Notes: generated from the sequence alone by a model not told the origin. A DNA stretch of 64,000 nt from Diplonema papillatum (GCA_030068145.1 JAPJBO010000337.1:124001-188000); one strand, 5' to 3'. Positions 30,749-41,390 are shown, numbered from the stretch's first letter. A program made the numbers and translations.

Positions 30749-32986
30749 TCACAGCTTCGCTGCGGCTTCGACGAACGACGCGAGGATGGAGTTCAGCGTC
30801 TGGCTGGGGCGCATCGCGCGGTCGAGGATCTTGTCGTCGGCGTGGAAGTAGCCCTTGATGTCGATGGGCTTGCCCTGGACGTCGTTGAGCTCGGTGACGA
30901 TCTTCTTCTCGTTCTCCTGCAGCCCGCGCGCGAGGGGTGCGAACAAGTCTTTGAACGCCTTGTTGTCGTTCTGCGCGGCCAACGCTTCGGCCCAGTACAT
31001 CGCGAGGTAATAGTGAGACCCCCGGTTGTCAAGCTCCTTCGCCTTGCGAGACGGTGACTTGTCCTCGTCCAAGAACTTCGCGGTCGCGGTGTTGAGCGCT
31101 TCACCGAGGATCTTCGCCCCGGCGTTCTTCGACTTCTCGGCCAGGTCCTCGAGGGAGACGGCGAGGGCCAAGAACTCGCCGAGCGAGTCCCATCGCAAAT
31201 GGTCCTCCTCGACGAACTGCTGCACGTGCTTCGGCGCGGAGCCGCCGGCGCCGGTCTCGAAGAGGCCGCCGCCCGCCAGCAGCGGCACGATAGACAGCAT
31301 CTTCGCCGACGTCCCGAGCTCGAGGATCGGGAACAAGTCCGTCAAATAGTCGCGCAGCACGTTTCCGGTCACCGAAATCGTGTCCTTCCCGTCCTTCGCG
31401 CGGCGGAGCGACTCCCTCACGGCGTCCACCGGCGTCAGGATGCGGATGTCGAGGCCGCTGGTGTCGTGATCCTTCAAGTACACTTGCGCCTTCTTGATTA
31501 ACTCGCGGTCGTGGGCCCTGTTCGTGTCGAGCCAGAACAAAGCCGGGGATTTCGTCGCGCGAGCCCTGCTGACGGCCAGCTTCACCCAGTCACGGATCGG
31601 CGCGTCTTTAACCTGGCACATCCGCCAGATGTCGTTCGCTGCGACGTCGTGCGTGAAGATGACCTTCCCGTCCTTCCCGGTGACCTTCACGGTCCCCTCG
31701 CTCTTGATCTTGAACGTTTTGTCGTGCGAGCCGTATTCTTCGGCCTTCTGCGCCATGAGCCCCACGTTCGGAGTGGTCCCCATCGTCGACGGGTCGAACG
31801 CGCCGTTCTCCCTACAGAAGTTGATGGTCTCAGCGAAGACGCCCGCGTAGCACCGGTCGGGGATGCAGCACTTGGTATCCTGCTGCTTGTCGTCCTTGTT
31901 CCACATCTGGCCGGAGGCCCGGATCATCGCAGGCATCGAAGCGTCAATGATGACGTCCGACGGCACGTGCAGGTTGGTGATGCCCTTCCTCGAGTCGACC
32001 ATAGCGAGGTCTGGCCCGTTCTCCAGGGCAGCCTTGAAGTCAGCCTCGATCGCGGTTTTTTCGGCGTCTGGCATCGCAGCGACCTTCGCCAGAACGGCGC
32101 CGAGCCCGTGCGAGGCGTCGGCACCCGCCTTCTCGAGGGCTGCCGCGTGCTTGTCGAACACGTCCTTGAAGAACACCTCGACGCACTGGCCGAACATGAT
32201 CGGGTCGGAGACCTTCATCATGGTCGCTTTCAGGTGCAGAGAAAACAGGAGCCCCCGCGCCTTCGCGTCGGCGATCTCCTTCGCGAAGAACTCCTTCAGC
32301 TTCTTGCTCGACATGCACGCCGCGTCGATGATTTCACCGGCGAGCAGCTTCGTCGATTCCTTGAGGACTGTGGTCGCGCCTGTCGCCTTGTCGGTGAATT
32401 CGATTTTGACGTCGTCTTCTGCAGCCGACAGGTAACTTTTCTCGGAGGCGTAAAAATCGCCGTCGTCCATGTGCGAAACGTGGGTCTTCGTGTCCTTCGA
32501 CCACTTGCCCATGCTGTGCGGGTGCTTCTTCGCGTACTGCTTCACCGCCGCAGCGACGCGGCGGTCGGAGTTTCCCTCCCGCAAGACGGGGTTGACGGCG
32601 GATCCCAGGACCTTGCTGTATCGCTTCTTGATCTCGGCCTCCTCCGCGTTCTGGGGGGTCTCAGGGTACGTCGGGATGTTGTAGCCCTGAGACTGCAGCT
32701 CCGCGATCGCCGACTGGAGCTGGGGAATGGACGCCGAAATGTTCGGCAGTTTGATGATGTTCGCGTCCGGCGTCTTCGCGAGCTCCCCCAGCTCGGCGAG
32801 GTGGTCCGGGACGATCTGCTCCTTCTTCAGCTTGTCGGGGAAGGTCGCCAGGATGCGGCCTGCCAGCGAGATGTCGCGCGTCTCGACGGGGACCTTGCAC
32901 GCTGCCGTGAAGGCCTGGATGACCGGCAGCAGGGAAAACGTCGCCAGCATCGGCGCTTCGTCGGTGTGCGTGTAGATGATCTTCAT
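30749..32986 (-). CDS. Monomeric NADP-dependent isocitrate dehydrogenase
   Basis: Single uninterrupted frame of 745 aa from ATG 32986. It catalyses oxidative decarboxylation of isocitrate to 2-oxoglutarate, producing NADPH. Family assignment rests on the N-terminus ([20 protein letters not shown]), the substrate-loop sequence [12 protein letters not shown], the [12 protein letters not shown] segment and [18 protein letters not shown] near the C-terminus. The length equals that of bacterial monomeric IDH (about 740 aa), so the gene is complete. This type is mostly bacterial but known from several algae and protists, so ancient transfer is possible. It has no intron, unlike three of its neighbours. 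The last three residues are AKL, a conservative PTS1 signal, suggesting import into peroxisomes or glycosomes; no N-terminal targeting extension is seen. A fragment of its 5' coding region is duplicated upstream at 33192-33294. Confidence 0.96.
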   Translation of the reverse strand: MKIIYTHTDEAPMLATFSLLPVIQAFTAACKVPVETRDISLAGRILATFPDKLKKEQIVPDHLAELGELAKTPDANIIKLPNISASIPQLQSAIAELQSQGYNIPTYPETPQNAEEAEIKKRYSKVLGSAVNPVLREGNSDRRVAAAVKQYAKKHPHSMGKWSKDTKTHVSHMDDGDFYASEKSYLSAAEDDVKIEFTDKATGATTVLKESTKLLAGEIIDAACMSSKKLKEFFAKEIADAKARGLLFSLHLKATMMKVSDPIMFGQCVEVFFKDVFDKHAAALEKAGADASHGLGAVLAKVAAMPDAEKTAIEADFKAALENGPDLAMVDSRKGITNLHVPSDVIIDASMPAMIRASGQMWNKDDKQQDTKCCIPDRCYAGVFAETINFCRENGAFDPSTMGTTPNVGLMAQKAEEYGSHDKTFKIKSEGTVKVTGKDGKVIFTHDVAANDIWRMCQVKDAPIRDWVKLAVSRARATKSPALFWLDTNRAHDRELIKKAQVYLKDHDTSGLDIRILTPVDAVRESLRRAKDGKDTISVTGNVLRDYLTDLFPILELGTSAKMLSIVPLLAGGGLFETGAGGSAPKHVQQFVEEDHLRWDSLGEFLALAVSLEDLAEKSKNAGAKILGEALNTATAKFLDEDKSPSRKAKELDNRGSHYYLAMYWAEALAAQNDNKAFKDLFAPLARGLQENEKKIVTELNDVQGKPIDIKGYFHADDKILDRAMRPSQTLNSILASFVEAAAKL

Positions 32987-33137
32987 TGCGGAGTATTTTC
33001 TCTTTTTCGGGGGTTCTTGTTTTCTTTGGTTGTCTCTGGGGAGTGCGGCACTAACTTTCTCAAAAGTTCCTCGGCCTCCTCAGTCTGGGGGGTTTCCCAG
33101 TAGCGAGCTTGCAGTTCGGTATTAGTTTCACGTTTAG

Positions 33138-33171
33138 CTGCTCAACGTCCAGGCGGCTGGACGTTGAGCAG
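33138..33171. repeat. Perfect 15-bp stem hairpin upstream of IDH
   Basis: CTGCTCAACGTCCAG, four-base loop GCGG, then CTGGACGTTGAGCAG. It lies about 150 bp upstream of the IDH start codon and about 20 bp from the duplicated IDH fragment. Role unknown. Confidence 0.9.
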
Positions 33172-33191
33172 GTAAAAAGCGGGGCGCTGCA

Positions 33192-33294
33192 ACGAAATGT
33201 TCGGCAGTTTGATGATTCGCGTTCGGCTTCTTCGCGAGCTCCCCCAGCTCGGCGAGGTGGTCCGGGACGATCTGCTCCTTCTTCAGCTTGTCGG
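33192..33294 (-). pseudogene. Duplicated fragment of the IDH coding region
   Basis: Same orientation and nearly the same sequence as about 32735-32840 inside IDH (CTCGGCGAGGTGGTCCGGGA, CGATCTGCTCCTTCTTCAGC), with small deletions near GATGATTCGCG that break the frame. Ends abruptly at CTTGTCGG. Non-functional as a protein. Confidence 0.85.
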
Positions 33295-34602
33295 CGTCCA
33301 TAAATTACAAATCCATAAATTAGCTGACCACAAATTATAGGACACCAAAGCAACAAGTCACTGGCCACGCTATGGACAGGAAAGGGCTCGGCGGAACAGT
33401 GCGGGGGTGGTGGAACGAGGAGAACGCACAACGACCGGTCAGTTCGATAAGCTTTGAAGCCGTAAGTAAGCCCTGCCCACAGCCCATCGCCCAGCCAGCG
33501 AGATGTCTCCCGATTCATCGAGGGAATCCTTGAGGCACCTAAACGTACACGGTACTTGGGTTGTTTGGGCAAATCAATCAGGGTAGGTGGTGACCTCGCA
33601 GTAGCCATCTTCTCTCACTCTCTAAGGCCTCTGCGGGGTTTACCCCATCGCTAGGAATTCTGCTTACTGGTCTGTCTGCGCCTTTTGTGTTCGCTGACGT
33701 AAAGTCTGCGGGATACTTCTTGGTCATGATTGCAAGAAAGAACGAAGAGGAATCAAACCATCCAGGGTAAACCTATCACTTACATTGCGTAGGGGCAAGA
33801 TGAAAATACCCGTCCAGGGGACTCACGGAAATAAGCTTGTTTGGACAAGGTCACAGGGGGAAGGGAGGGTGGGTTTTCTTCCCGTCCAACGACACCCCCC
33901 CCAACCACCTGGTTCTTGGGTGGCTTGACGACTGCGAAGCAGCATTCCCGCAGTGAGACTGTAATAATGCCACTGCTCCTCTTTCTACCTTTCTTGGTTC
34001 AAAGTGACAAGTGCAAGGTGCCGAAGTAGAATTCGCGCGCGAAAACCCAGCAAGGTATGGTAAGGAAGAAGATGGACTCGCTTCACGAAGGCACCGTGCT
34101 GCACGAAAAAACGGCGAAAGAGGAAAAAGCGGAGCGGGAGGGGTGCTGGTTCGATCCTGCGGGCGCCTCTACGGACCGTCGTACAGCGACGGTTTTCCCG
34201 GGCAAGCATGAGAGAACGATACGTAGAGAGTGGTACCCCAGCTGTCGAGACGTAAAAAAGAACGGTGGATCCAGCTTGGATCATTTTCTTGACCGCAGAT
34301 CATTGGTCAAGCACATCACCATACGATTTATCTAGAAAGGGCTCTCCCTTCGTCGATCTTCGAGACCGTCCCGACCTAGTGGAATTCCCCCCGGGTTGGT
34401 AAACAGGGGGGATGCAGATGATGCAGCTGGTAGGTAGGCTTTCTTCAGTCGCTATGGGTGGCCGAAATCATCTTGTTTACAGAAGAAATGCGACGTGATG
34501 CCACGTGGAACTCGTCATCTCTTGTGGTCGTTTGAACTACCCTACGCATCAAGACTAGTTGCGTCCGTTTTCGGACGCAAGAAGGGAGATGCCGCTGCTC
34601 AC
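33295..34602. other. Spacer without recognised gene
   Basis: Open frames on both strands near 33985-34335 are short and mutually shadowing. A perfect hairpin (34559-34580; TTGCGTCCG, TTTT, CGGACGCAA) lies just downstream of the candidate exon at 34603-34761. Confidence 0.45.
34559..34580. repeat. Perfect 9-bp stem-loop with TTTT loop
   Basis: T-TGCGTCCG / CGGACGCA-A around a four-T loop. No T-run follows on either strand, so it is not a simple terminator. Confidence 0.8.
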
Positions 34603-34761
34603 CCTGCCGGATCTATGTTGCAACAGCATGTAGGTCCGCCACAGTGCTGATGCTATGTCGAATTTCACGGGCACGGCGGCGCTTGGCACAGAGGGGTTCT
34701 CCACATAGAGGTCGGCTACATTGTAGACCAGCAGGCACCGCAGATAGCACTTCGGGCATGT
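34603..34761 (-). CDS. Candidate internal exon, unidentified
   Basis: Open for 53 codons between an AG (AAAGAG) and a strong donor (GGCAGG before GTGAGC at 34602). It reads TCPKCYLRCLLVYNVADLYV, then ENPSVPSAAVPVKFDIASAL and WRTYMLLQHRSGR. The amino-acid composition and the donor make it look like a real exon, but I recognise no family. A possible upstream partner is the short ATG frame at 35289-35390. Confidence 0.4.
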
Positions 34762-35288
34762 CTCTTTTTATCTAGAATGTCCAGAAGAAGCTCACTGTGA
34801 TCGCGGTATAATTTCCTCCGATTACCGGAAGAACGGAAAACAGCAATGCTCATCCGAGTGAATGAATTATTAGCGCTATTTGTGGCTTTTAGAAGGCGGT
34901 ATTGTTGGTAAGTCTCCTGCTGACAGCAGAGGCTTAAAGGAAAAGGGGTGAATTAACTCCTGGGTGGTGGTACAGGCTCTTTTTAAAAGAGTTTTTTTTA
35001 CGTTGCCATCAGTGCTCCCGCTAACCTCATTTTTAGTGAGGAAACCCAAAAACCTGGGTGAGGCTTTTTTTTCTCCCCCGCTAGGCTCTCGCGTTTGGTG
35101 CAGCCTCCGGCCCCCCCGGCGAACGGTACCAACGGGAAAAAGGTGAAGAATTTCTCATGAGGGATTCCTCACCCTCTTTTTTTCAGCCTCTTTTTTTTTT
35201 GAGGAATTCCTCGCACGTTTTCGTTAGCGGGAGCACTGAGTTGTCATAATTTTTTTTCCCGGAACTCTGACCTTCTGGTTGAGGCGAG

Positions 35289-35390
35289 TCACTGCACAGC
35301 GAGCAGACATGAGCAGCTGTTCAGGTCCCAGCTGCCGCCCAGGTTCAGCGTCTCCAGCGCTTCATCGGTGTCCTGGTACAGCTCCGCCAT
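35289..35390 (-). CDS. Candidate first exon or small ORF
   Basis: From ATG 35390 the frame reads MAELYQDTDEALETLNLGGS, then WDLNSCSC, and stops after 33 aa unless spliced at an internal GT. The acidic, codon-balanced start suggests coding sequence. Linkage to 34603-34761 is a guess; an in-phase GT (GCT before GTGCAG) exists. Confidence 0.3.
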   Translation of the reverse strand: MAELYQDTDEALETLNLGGSWDLNSCSCLLAVQ

Positions 35391-35924
35391 CACCCCCCCA
35401 CCCTCCCGTCGACAGCAAGTGTCAGACTAGCCCTCTCAGTTTCACTGAGGGAGTTTGATGCGAAGTCGGCGAGCGAACTTTACATTCAGAGTGTGGTTGG
35501 GTGAAAAAGAAAAGGTTGAGAATTCTGATCAACCCCACACGTCTCTTGAGCACGGACAGGAGAGAGAAATGGACGAGACCTGGTGGAGGAACAATCGGGC
35601 CTGTCCGCGCCGTTTCAAGAAGATGGTAGCTCAATGCCCAAACAGGACAATGCCAGCTGCCGGGGGGACATGAACGTGCTTGGACTGGCATTTAAGTGGG
35701 TGGGGGAATCTTGTTGTCGAAGATTGCGCGTTCGGGTCAAGGCGTCACATTCGGCCGCGGTCCACTTTCTACAGGCTCAGATCGAAAGTCGAGACTCGAA
35801 GGCAGCAGCCTGCACACGACACTCCCAAATAACATACTCGGAGAGGCCGTCAGGTGCTCATTTCGACGGAGGCTAGAGGATGGGAGAAGCAAAAATACAA
35901 CTACAACAAAAGGTCTTCTCTTTT

Positions 35925-36045
35925 TTTAGAGTTAAAGTTTTTGTTGGACGCTAACTCCCACACGAAAAAAATCCAGATTCACCTGGGTTTCGTGTGGGCT
36001 ACAGCACATTTCGGCCTCCTCGTGCAGTTCCACAATGCGGGTGCG
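35925..36045 (+). repeat. Hybrid of family A tail and family C
   Basis: Begins TTTTTTAGAGTTAAAGTTTT like family A, then continues GTTGGACGCTAACTCCCA and TTTCGTGTGGGCTACAGCAC like family C, suggesting that the two families share a terminal module. Confidence 0.6.
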
Positions 36046-36074
36046 TCTATTAGAAAAACAAAGCGCCGAACGAT

Positions 36075-36461
36075 TTAGGAAGAGGTCACGTTCGTCATGC
36101 ACGTCTTGTAGTTCATGATCCCCCCGTTCAAGTTTGCGACGTGGCTGCAGCCTTGGTCGAGGGCGAGCTTGCACATGGTCATGCTCCTGTGGCCTCCGCG
36201 GCACATCATGACAAGCGGTTTGTCTTCAGACTTCCCGTAGTCTGCGGACAGGCCAGCCTCCTCCAAAGCCTTTGCGAGCGACGTGGCCTGGATTTTGGAC
36301 ATAGGGACGTTGACCCACTTGTCTGACTTCACAGCGGCCGCCTTGAGCTCGTCCGGCTCGCGCACGTCGAGGACAAGCCCCTTCCCGCTGGGACCCTCCA
36401 CAAGCTCTGCCGCCTGCTGCGGTGTGATCTCGGCCGGCTTCGTGCTCCAGTTGATCGACAT
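36075..36461 (-). CDS. Single-domain rhodanese (sulfurtransferase), copy 1
   Basis: 128-aa stand-alone rhodanese domain, from ATG 36461 (MSINWSTKPAEITPQQAAEL). It has LVLDVREPDE at about 29-38 (CH2A-type) and the active-site loop CRGGHR with catalytic Cys87; the six-residue loop is typical of thiosulfate:cyanide-type single-domain rhodaneses, which move persulfide sulfur from thiosulfate or other donors to acceptors. No targeting peptide is obvious. Two paralogues follow in tandem upstream (38582-38968 and 41004-41390). This copy is the most diverged of the three (Gly instead of Ala in the loop, MNYKTCMTN near the end). Extension to an upstream ATG at 36644 is possible but adds a low-quality basic stretch. 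Confidence 0.9.
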   Translation of the reverse strand: MSINWSTKPAEITPQQAAELVEGPSGKGLVLDVREPDELKAAAVKSDKWVNVPMSKIQATSLAKALEEAGLSADYGKSEDKPLVMMCRGGHRSMTMCKLALDQGCSHVANLNGGIMNYKTCMTNVTSS

Positions 36462-36603
36462 ATTCTTTGGGTTTTCTTGCTTTTTAGACTGTTTCTTCTT
36501 TTTTGTTACTATTTTGCGGTGTACGGGTTTGAATATCGGATCACTTCGCTTGTTGTACGGGCTGGCACTGGTGGTGGTGGAACTACTTCCTTTCTTTCGA
36601 CGC

Positions 36604-36862
36604 AAGTACCAGGGAAAGCCTGCTACACGGGAGCCAAGCTTCACGTGTTCGGCGGTACTGCAGAGCCACGGGTCTACGGGTCAAGAGGCTACTAATTTAC
36701 CAAACTAAAGCATCAAGGCGTGGCGCACCTTGGGGCTTGGCGCTTGCACTGAACACAAGCTCGTCGAGACGGTCAGCCACAGGGCAGAGCGGATGGGGTT
36801 GTGGCACTGCTGCCTCCGACTCAAGTGACCGTCACGTTCCTGGACCAGGAGCGGCCTTTTTC
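36604..36862 (+). repeat. Dispersed repeat family B, copy 2
   Basis: Highly similar to 7740-8010 over its whole length, same orientation, ending at GACCAGGAGCGGCCTTT. It lies in the upstream flank of rhodanese copy 1. Confidence 0.85.
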
Positions 36863-37129
36863 TTTTTCTTTTCTTCTTCTTTCTTCGACGACGCAAGTGT
36901 AAAGCTGCTGGCGTGCTGCTTCAAGTCTTGCGGGTTCTTCTTACCGGCGGGGTTCGTTCATCAGAGTTACCGAGACAGAGCGGGCGGCTGATTCCCGTCT
37001 CAGATTCTCTCTGCCCGTAGGCCAGCGGATTGGTGCCCAACGGTGTACGAGTACTGAGGTGGCTATGGAGTCTTCCTGGCAGAACCTCTATCAACGGGCC
37101 AGTGGAGGTGGCCGGTGTCCGACGGGTGA

Positions 37130-38240
37130 GCTAGTTACTAGCTGTTTCGCTCTGCCAGGTTCTGCCGCGGGCATCCGCGCTGTCCGGTATGCTACCTAAA
37201 GGAGTGGCTAGTAGCGGGGTTTCCCGCGCCGTGCGATTAATTCGTTGGCCGGCTGTGGCGAGGCGCAGACCAAAGTCTGCGCGGAATGCTGACGCCGCGG
37301 TGCTGTCGGATTCACCAGCGAAGGCAGAAAGGTGGCAAGCGGTGTCGGGAGACCGCACGCGAAACCCCACACGGGTGAGAGACGAAGAGGGAGGAAACTG
37401 GGCGGTGACACCACCCACGAGAAGACTTCGCTCGTCGGCCGCTGGGTCCCCCGAGCTCGTGTCTCTTGTGCACACTCAGTGGTAGAGAGACAAGCGAGGT
37501 CGGTGAGCCAGGTGACAGAAAACCGATGTCTACTCTCAGCCGGCACGGTTACTACCGTTTGAAGACTCGCAGCTCTTTAAATCGAGATCGATGAGTCATT
37601 CATTTGGTGGTGTTGCCGGGGGGGGGGGGGCTGTGTTGGCCACTAGTAGAGTGTGCAGAAGCACACGTGGTGCGGTTTGCCATTCCTCCTAATAGCAGAG
37701 GAAAGGAAACGGCCATTTCTGTTGGCGATGCTAGGGTGCGAAAAAAGAGAGAAATGGGGTTGTGTCCGGAATGTGTCCGGAACGTGCTCACATGGTGTGG
37801 CCTATGTGCTCCCTGCAGTCCTTTGTCACACGAGGTCGCCAAGTAGGACTGAGGGTCGGCAGACAGGGCGGCGATGGTGAGCTTGATTCGCAGGCAGTGG
37901 CTGCTCATAGCGTCCCAGGACAGCACTGTCAACTCCCTCCGGGAGAAAGGCGTGGGGAAACAGGTCGCTGGGAAGGGTCAATTCCAATGGCACTGCTGCT
38001 ACAGGCAGTGATACGGATTGACATCCCTCCACGATCGCCGGGAACTTCTTCTAAACGAAGAAGCGTGCGGAAGCACGAGGGGTTCAAAGAAGCAAAACTG
38101 CTGCAATCGTGCAGCACACCTGCTAACCGGTGTGGTTTGTGTGACCTCGAGTGCTTGGGGCACCTGGGTTCAACTGAAGGGATGGGGCGGCGTGAATAGG
38201 GTGGGGTTCGGTTATTCGTTGTTCGGCGACGTTCGATGAG
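37130..38240 (+). repeat. Inter-rhodanese block, copy 1
   Basis: Collinear with 39600-40990: shared GAGAAGACTTCG, TCGTGTCTCTTGTGCACACT, GGCACGGTTACTACCGTTTG, AGTAGAGTGTGCAGAAGCAC, GGCAGACAGGGCGGCGATGG and GACGTTCGATGA blocks. It duplicated together with the rhodanese gene. Confidence 0.85.
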
Positions 38241-38299
38241 CAAGAACTGCGCTTACGAAGACGTCACGTTCGTCATGCAGCTTGTGTAGTTAATGATCT
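38222..38299 (-). pseudogene. Truncated 3' end of a rhodanese copy
   Basis: Repeats the last codons and 3' flank of rhodanese copy 2 (CTTACGAAGACGTCACGTTC, TCATGCAGCTTGTGTAGTTA) and then breaks into unrelated sequence at about 38300. The same flank occurs again at 38542-38620 in the complete copy 2. Confidence 0.8.
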
Positions 38300-38581
38300 G
38301 GAGTTTTATGTCAGCTAAATCCGACCAAAGCCTTCGTGGGCTTTGCAATTCGACACAAACAGAAGCAATTCTCGTTTTGTCCGGCGAGCGCTTTGGCGGA
38401 ACTGATGTGAAAGCGAGCACGAAGAGGACGGATGCGCGATCTGTCTAGCCACCTGCGAACGTAGGCGATGCCCCACCTGCTGCGTTGGGAACACTCCGCA
38501 AAAAGCAAAGCAGCTGAAGGGATGGGACGATAGGGTTCGGTTATTCATTGTTCGGCGACGTTCGATGAGCAAGAACTGCGC

Positions 38582-38968
38582 TTACGAAGACGTCACGTTC
38601 TTCATGCAGCTTTTGTAGTTAATGATCCCACCGTTCAGGTTTGCGACGTGGGTGCAGCCTTGGTCGAGGGCAAGCTTGCACATGGTCATGCTCCTGTGGC
38701 CGGCACGGCACATCATGACAAGCGGTTTGTCTTCAGACTTCCCGTAGTCTGCGGACAGGCCAGCCTCTTCCAAAGCCTTCGCGAGCGACGTGGCCTGGAT
38801 TCTGGACATAGGGACGTTGACCCACTTGTCTGACTTCACAGCGGTCGCCTTGAGCTCGTCCGGCTCGCGCACGTCGAGGACAAGCCCCTTCCCGCTGGGA
38901 CCCTCCACAAGCTCTGCCGCCTGCTGCGGCGAGATTACGGCTGGCTTCTTGCTCCAGCTGATCGGCAT
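38582..38968 (-). CDS. Single-domain rhodanese, copy 2
   Basis: 128 aa from ATG 38968 (MPISWSKKPAVISPQQAAEL), the start that aligns with copies 1 and 3; an upstream in-frame ATG at 38992 would add MGNNTTKD. Catalytic loop CRAGHR with Cys87 is intact. From residue about 13 onward it is nearly identical to copy 3, differing mainly at the N-terminus and near the C-terminus (NYKSCMKN versus NYTTCMKN). This indicates recent duplication or gene conversion. No intron in the coding region. Confidence 0.9.
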   Translation of the reverse strand: MPISWSKKPAVISPQQAAELVEGPSGKGLVLDVREPDELKATAVKSDKWVNVPMSRIQATSLAKALEEAGLSADYGKSEDKPLVMMCRAGHRSMTMCKLALDQGCTHVANLNGGIINYKSCMKNVTSS

Positions 38969-39213
38969 ATCCTTTGTGGTGTTGTTTCCCATCCCTTTGG
39001 TTTTTCGCCGGCCTAGTACAATGAGACGTTGGAAGAAGACGTTAGAGGAGGAAGAAGAGAACTCTTCTTCGGGGGTTGGGGTGTTTATTGCGACGCAGCG
39101 AGCGTCGGGGCCCGTGGAGAAACACAGGACCACCTTGCTCCTGTCCTCGCGAGCGGGGCCGTAGGGGAGCTCGCACAAATAGTTCGCACTTGAAACCCTT
39201 TTGCTCCTCCGGG

Positions 39214-39355
39214 GATTGCAAGGACGTGCTTGGAATGGGTATGTGCTCAACACCGCACTGGTCCCGTCTGCGCCGTGTTTCGGTCCTTTAAGCCACGGAC
39301 ACATGAGGCGGACCATCATCAGCGTGGAACCTGAGTGTCTGCAGACAGGACTGCG
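39214..39355 (+). repeat. Dispersed repeat family D, copy 3
   Basis: GATTGCAAGGACGTGCTTGG, GTGTTTCGGTCCTTTAAGCC and GAACCTGAGTGTCTGCAGAC match 1632-1752 almost base for base. Confidence 0.85.
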
Positions 39356-39599
39356 GTGTGAGTCTGGTTTGTCAGGCGGCTGTTCGTAGCTCGTCACAGC
39401 CAGGACCACCCGTGCTACTAGAGCACAGGCGAATCCGTCACGGGGAGAAGGCCCCTACAACCGTGTCTGAGCAATCAGTTGCTCCTCCTGGGAGGGTTTC
39501 CTTCCGCGTGATTGGCACACGGAAAAGGGCAACCCGCAGACGTGGTCCCTCCTGCGAGTCAACGGGCCCTCTTTTCCGTTGCGAGAAGGTGTCAATTGA

Positions 39600-40990
39600 C
39601 AGACTAGTCGTTTCGCTCTGCCAGTTCTGCGGCGGGCATCCGCAGCAGCATCATAATACGATATTGGTCCTGGAATTACTGCGGGTGCTGGCACCAGACT
39701 TGTCCACCAATTGTGGTCATGGACAGGTTTAGATGTCATCCATTGCTTCTAACGTACTAAGTACGTGTCGAGGCTATTTCTCTTCGCTGCCTCAGCAGTG
39801 TTGCTATTGGGCAATTTGCGTACCTGCTGCCATCCTTAGATGTGGTAGCCGTTTCTCAGGCGCTGGCCGGTATTCTACTGACAGGTAGTAGCCGTGGTCG
39901 GGTTATTATTTTGTTGGCAGGCTTCATCCCGAGCTGTGGGGAGGCGCAGACCAAAATCTGTGCGGAGTGTTGAGGCTGCGGTGCTGTCAGATTCTCCGGC
40001 GAAGGTAGAAATGTGGCAAAGCGCGGTGTCGGGAGCCCAAACGGGCGAGATACGAAGAGGGAAGAAACTGGGCAGTGACACCACCCACGAGAAGACTTCG
40101 TTCGTCGGCCTCTTGGTCGTCCAAGCTCGTGTCTCTTGTGCACACTCTGTGGTTGACAGACGAGCGAGGTCGGTGAGCCAGGTGAGGGCAGAAAAACAGT
40201 CTCTATTCTCAGCCGGCACGGTTACTACCGTTTGAAGTCACTTAGCACTTCAATCGAGATCGATGACTCATTCATTTGGTGGTGTTGCCGGGGGGCCTGT
40301 GTTGGAGGCCACTAGTAGAGTGTGCAGAAGCACACGTGGTGCGATTGCCATTCCTCCTAATACGGAGGAAAGGAAACGGCCACTTCTGTTGGCGATGCTA
40401 GGGTGCGAAAAAGAGAGAAAGGGAGAATGCGCTCGCGTTTCGTGTCCCATCTGCTCCGTGTTGCGGTCCTTTGTTGCACGAGGTCGCCAAGTAGGACTGA
40501 GTGTCGGCAGACAGGGCGGCGATGGTGAGCTTGATTTGCAGGCAGCGGCTGCTCGTAGCGTCCCTGCCAGGACAAGCCTACTAGAGCACATGACACTGCC
40601 AACTCCCTGGGGAACGAGGTCACTGGGAAGAGTCAATTCCACTCTGCTACAGGCAGTGATAGGGATTGACATCGTTTGCTAGCGTCTGGTCACCCTCCAC
40701 GACCGCCCCGGGAACTTCTTCTAGACGAAGAAGCGTGCGGAAACGCAAGGGGTTCAAAGAGGCAAAACGGATGCAGCACGCCTGTATTCATGCTAGCCGA
40801 TGTGGTTGTGTGTGTTGCGGACCCGTTTTAACGTGGTGCCTCCATTCACGAAAGTACGAATGTGGTTGTGGGTGTGTGTGTGTGTGTGACCTCGAGTGCC
40901 TTGGAGCAACTGTAGGTTCAATTGAGGGGATGGGGCGGTGCGAAACGAGGGGGAGTTTTCGGTTGTTCGGTGTTCGGCGACGTTCGATGA
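39600..40990 (+). repeat. Inter-rhodanese block, copy 2
   Basis: Second copy of the block described at 37130-38240, with several indels. It contains a (GT)n stretch at about 40880-40892 not seen in copy 1. The two blocks sit in equivalent positions relative to rhodanese copies 2 and 3. Confidence 0.85.
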
Positions 40991-41003
40991 AGAAGAACTG
41001 CGC

Positions 41004-41390
41004 TTACGAAGACGTCACGTTCTTCATGCAGGTCGTGTAGTTAATGATCCCACCGTTCAGGTTTGCGACGTGGGTGCAGCCTTGGTCGAGGGCAAGCTTG
41101 CACATGGTCATGCTCCTGTGGCCGGCACGGCACATCATGACAAGCGGTTTGTCTTCAGACTTCCCGTAGTCTGCGGACAGGCCAGCCTCCTCCAAAGCCT
41201 TCGCGAGCGACGTGGCCTGGATTCTGGACATAGGGACGTTGACCCACTTGTCTGACTTCACAGCGGTCGCCTTGAGCTCGTCCGGCTCGCGCACGTCGAG
41301 GACAAGCCCCTTCCCGCTGGGACCCTCCACAAGCTCTGCCGCCTGCTGCGGCGAGATCTCGGCCGGCTTCGCGCTCCAGTTGATCGACAT
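41004..41390 (-). CDS. Single-domain rhodanese, copy 3
   Basis: 128 aa from ATG 41390 (MSINWSAKPAEISPQQAAEL), Cys87 in CRAGHR, ending NVTSS like the other copies. The N-terminus resembles copy 1, the body resembles copy 2, a mosaic pattern expected from gene conversion. Its 3' flank (CGACGTTCGATGAAGAAGAA) also matches copy 2. Confidence 0.9.
   Translation of the reverse strand: MSINWSAKPAEISPQQAAELVEGPSGKGLVLDVREPDELKATAVKSDKWVNVPMSRIQATSLAKALEEAGLSADYGKSEDKPLVMMCRAGHRSMTMCKLALDQGCTHVANLNGGIINYTTCMKNVTSS

Larger units (their letters stand above)
36462..38581. other. Spacer between rhodanese copies 1 and 2
   Basis: Holds a family B repeat (36604-36862), a block at about 37130-38240 that is duplicated at 39600-40990, and a truncated rhodanese 3' end (38222-38299). 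No independent gene is recognised. A plus-strand frame near 38130 reads RCGLCDLECLGHL, vaguely like a LINE zinc motif. Confidence 0.5.

Noticed and set aside
37130..40990. LINE-like zinc motifs in the inter-rhodanese blocks (e.g. RCGLCDLECLGHL)
   Set aside because: Spacing is not standard and the second copy does not preserve it; not enough to call a retroelement.
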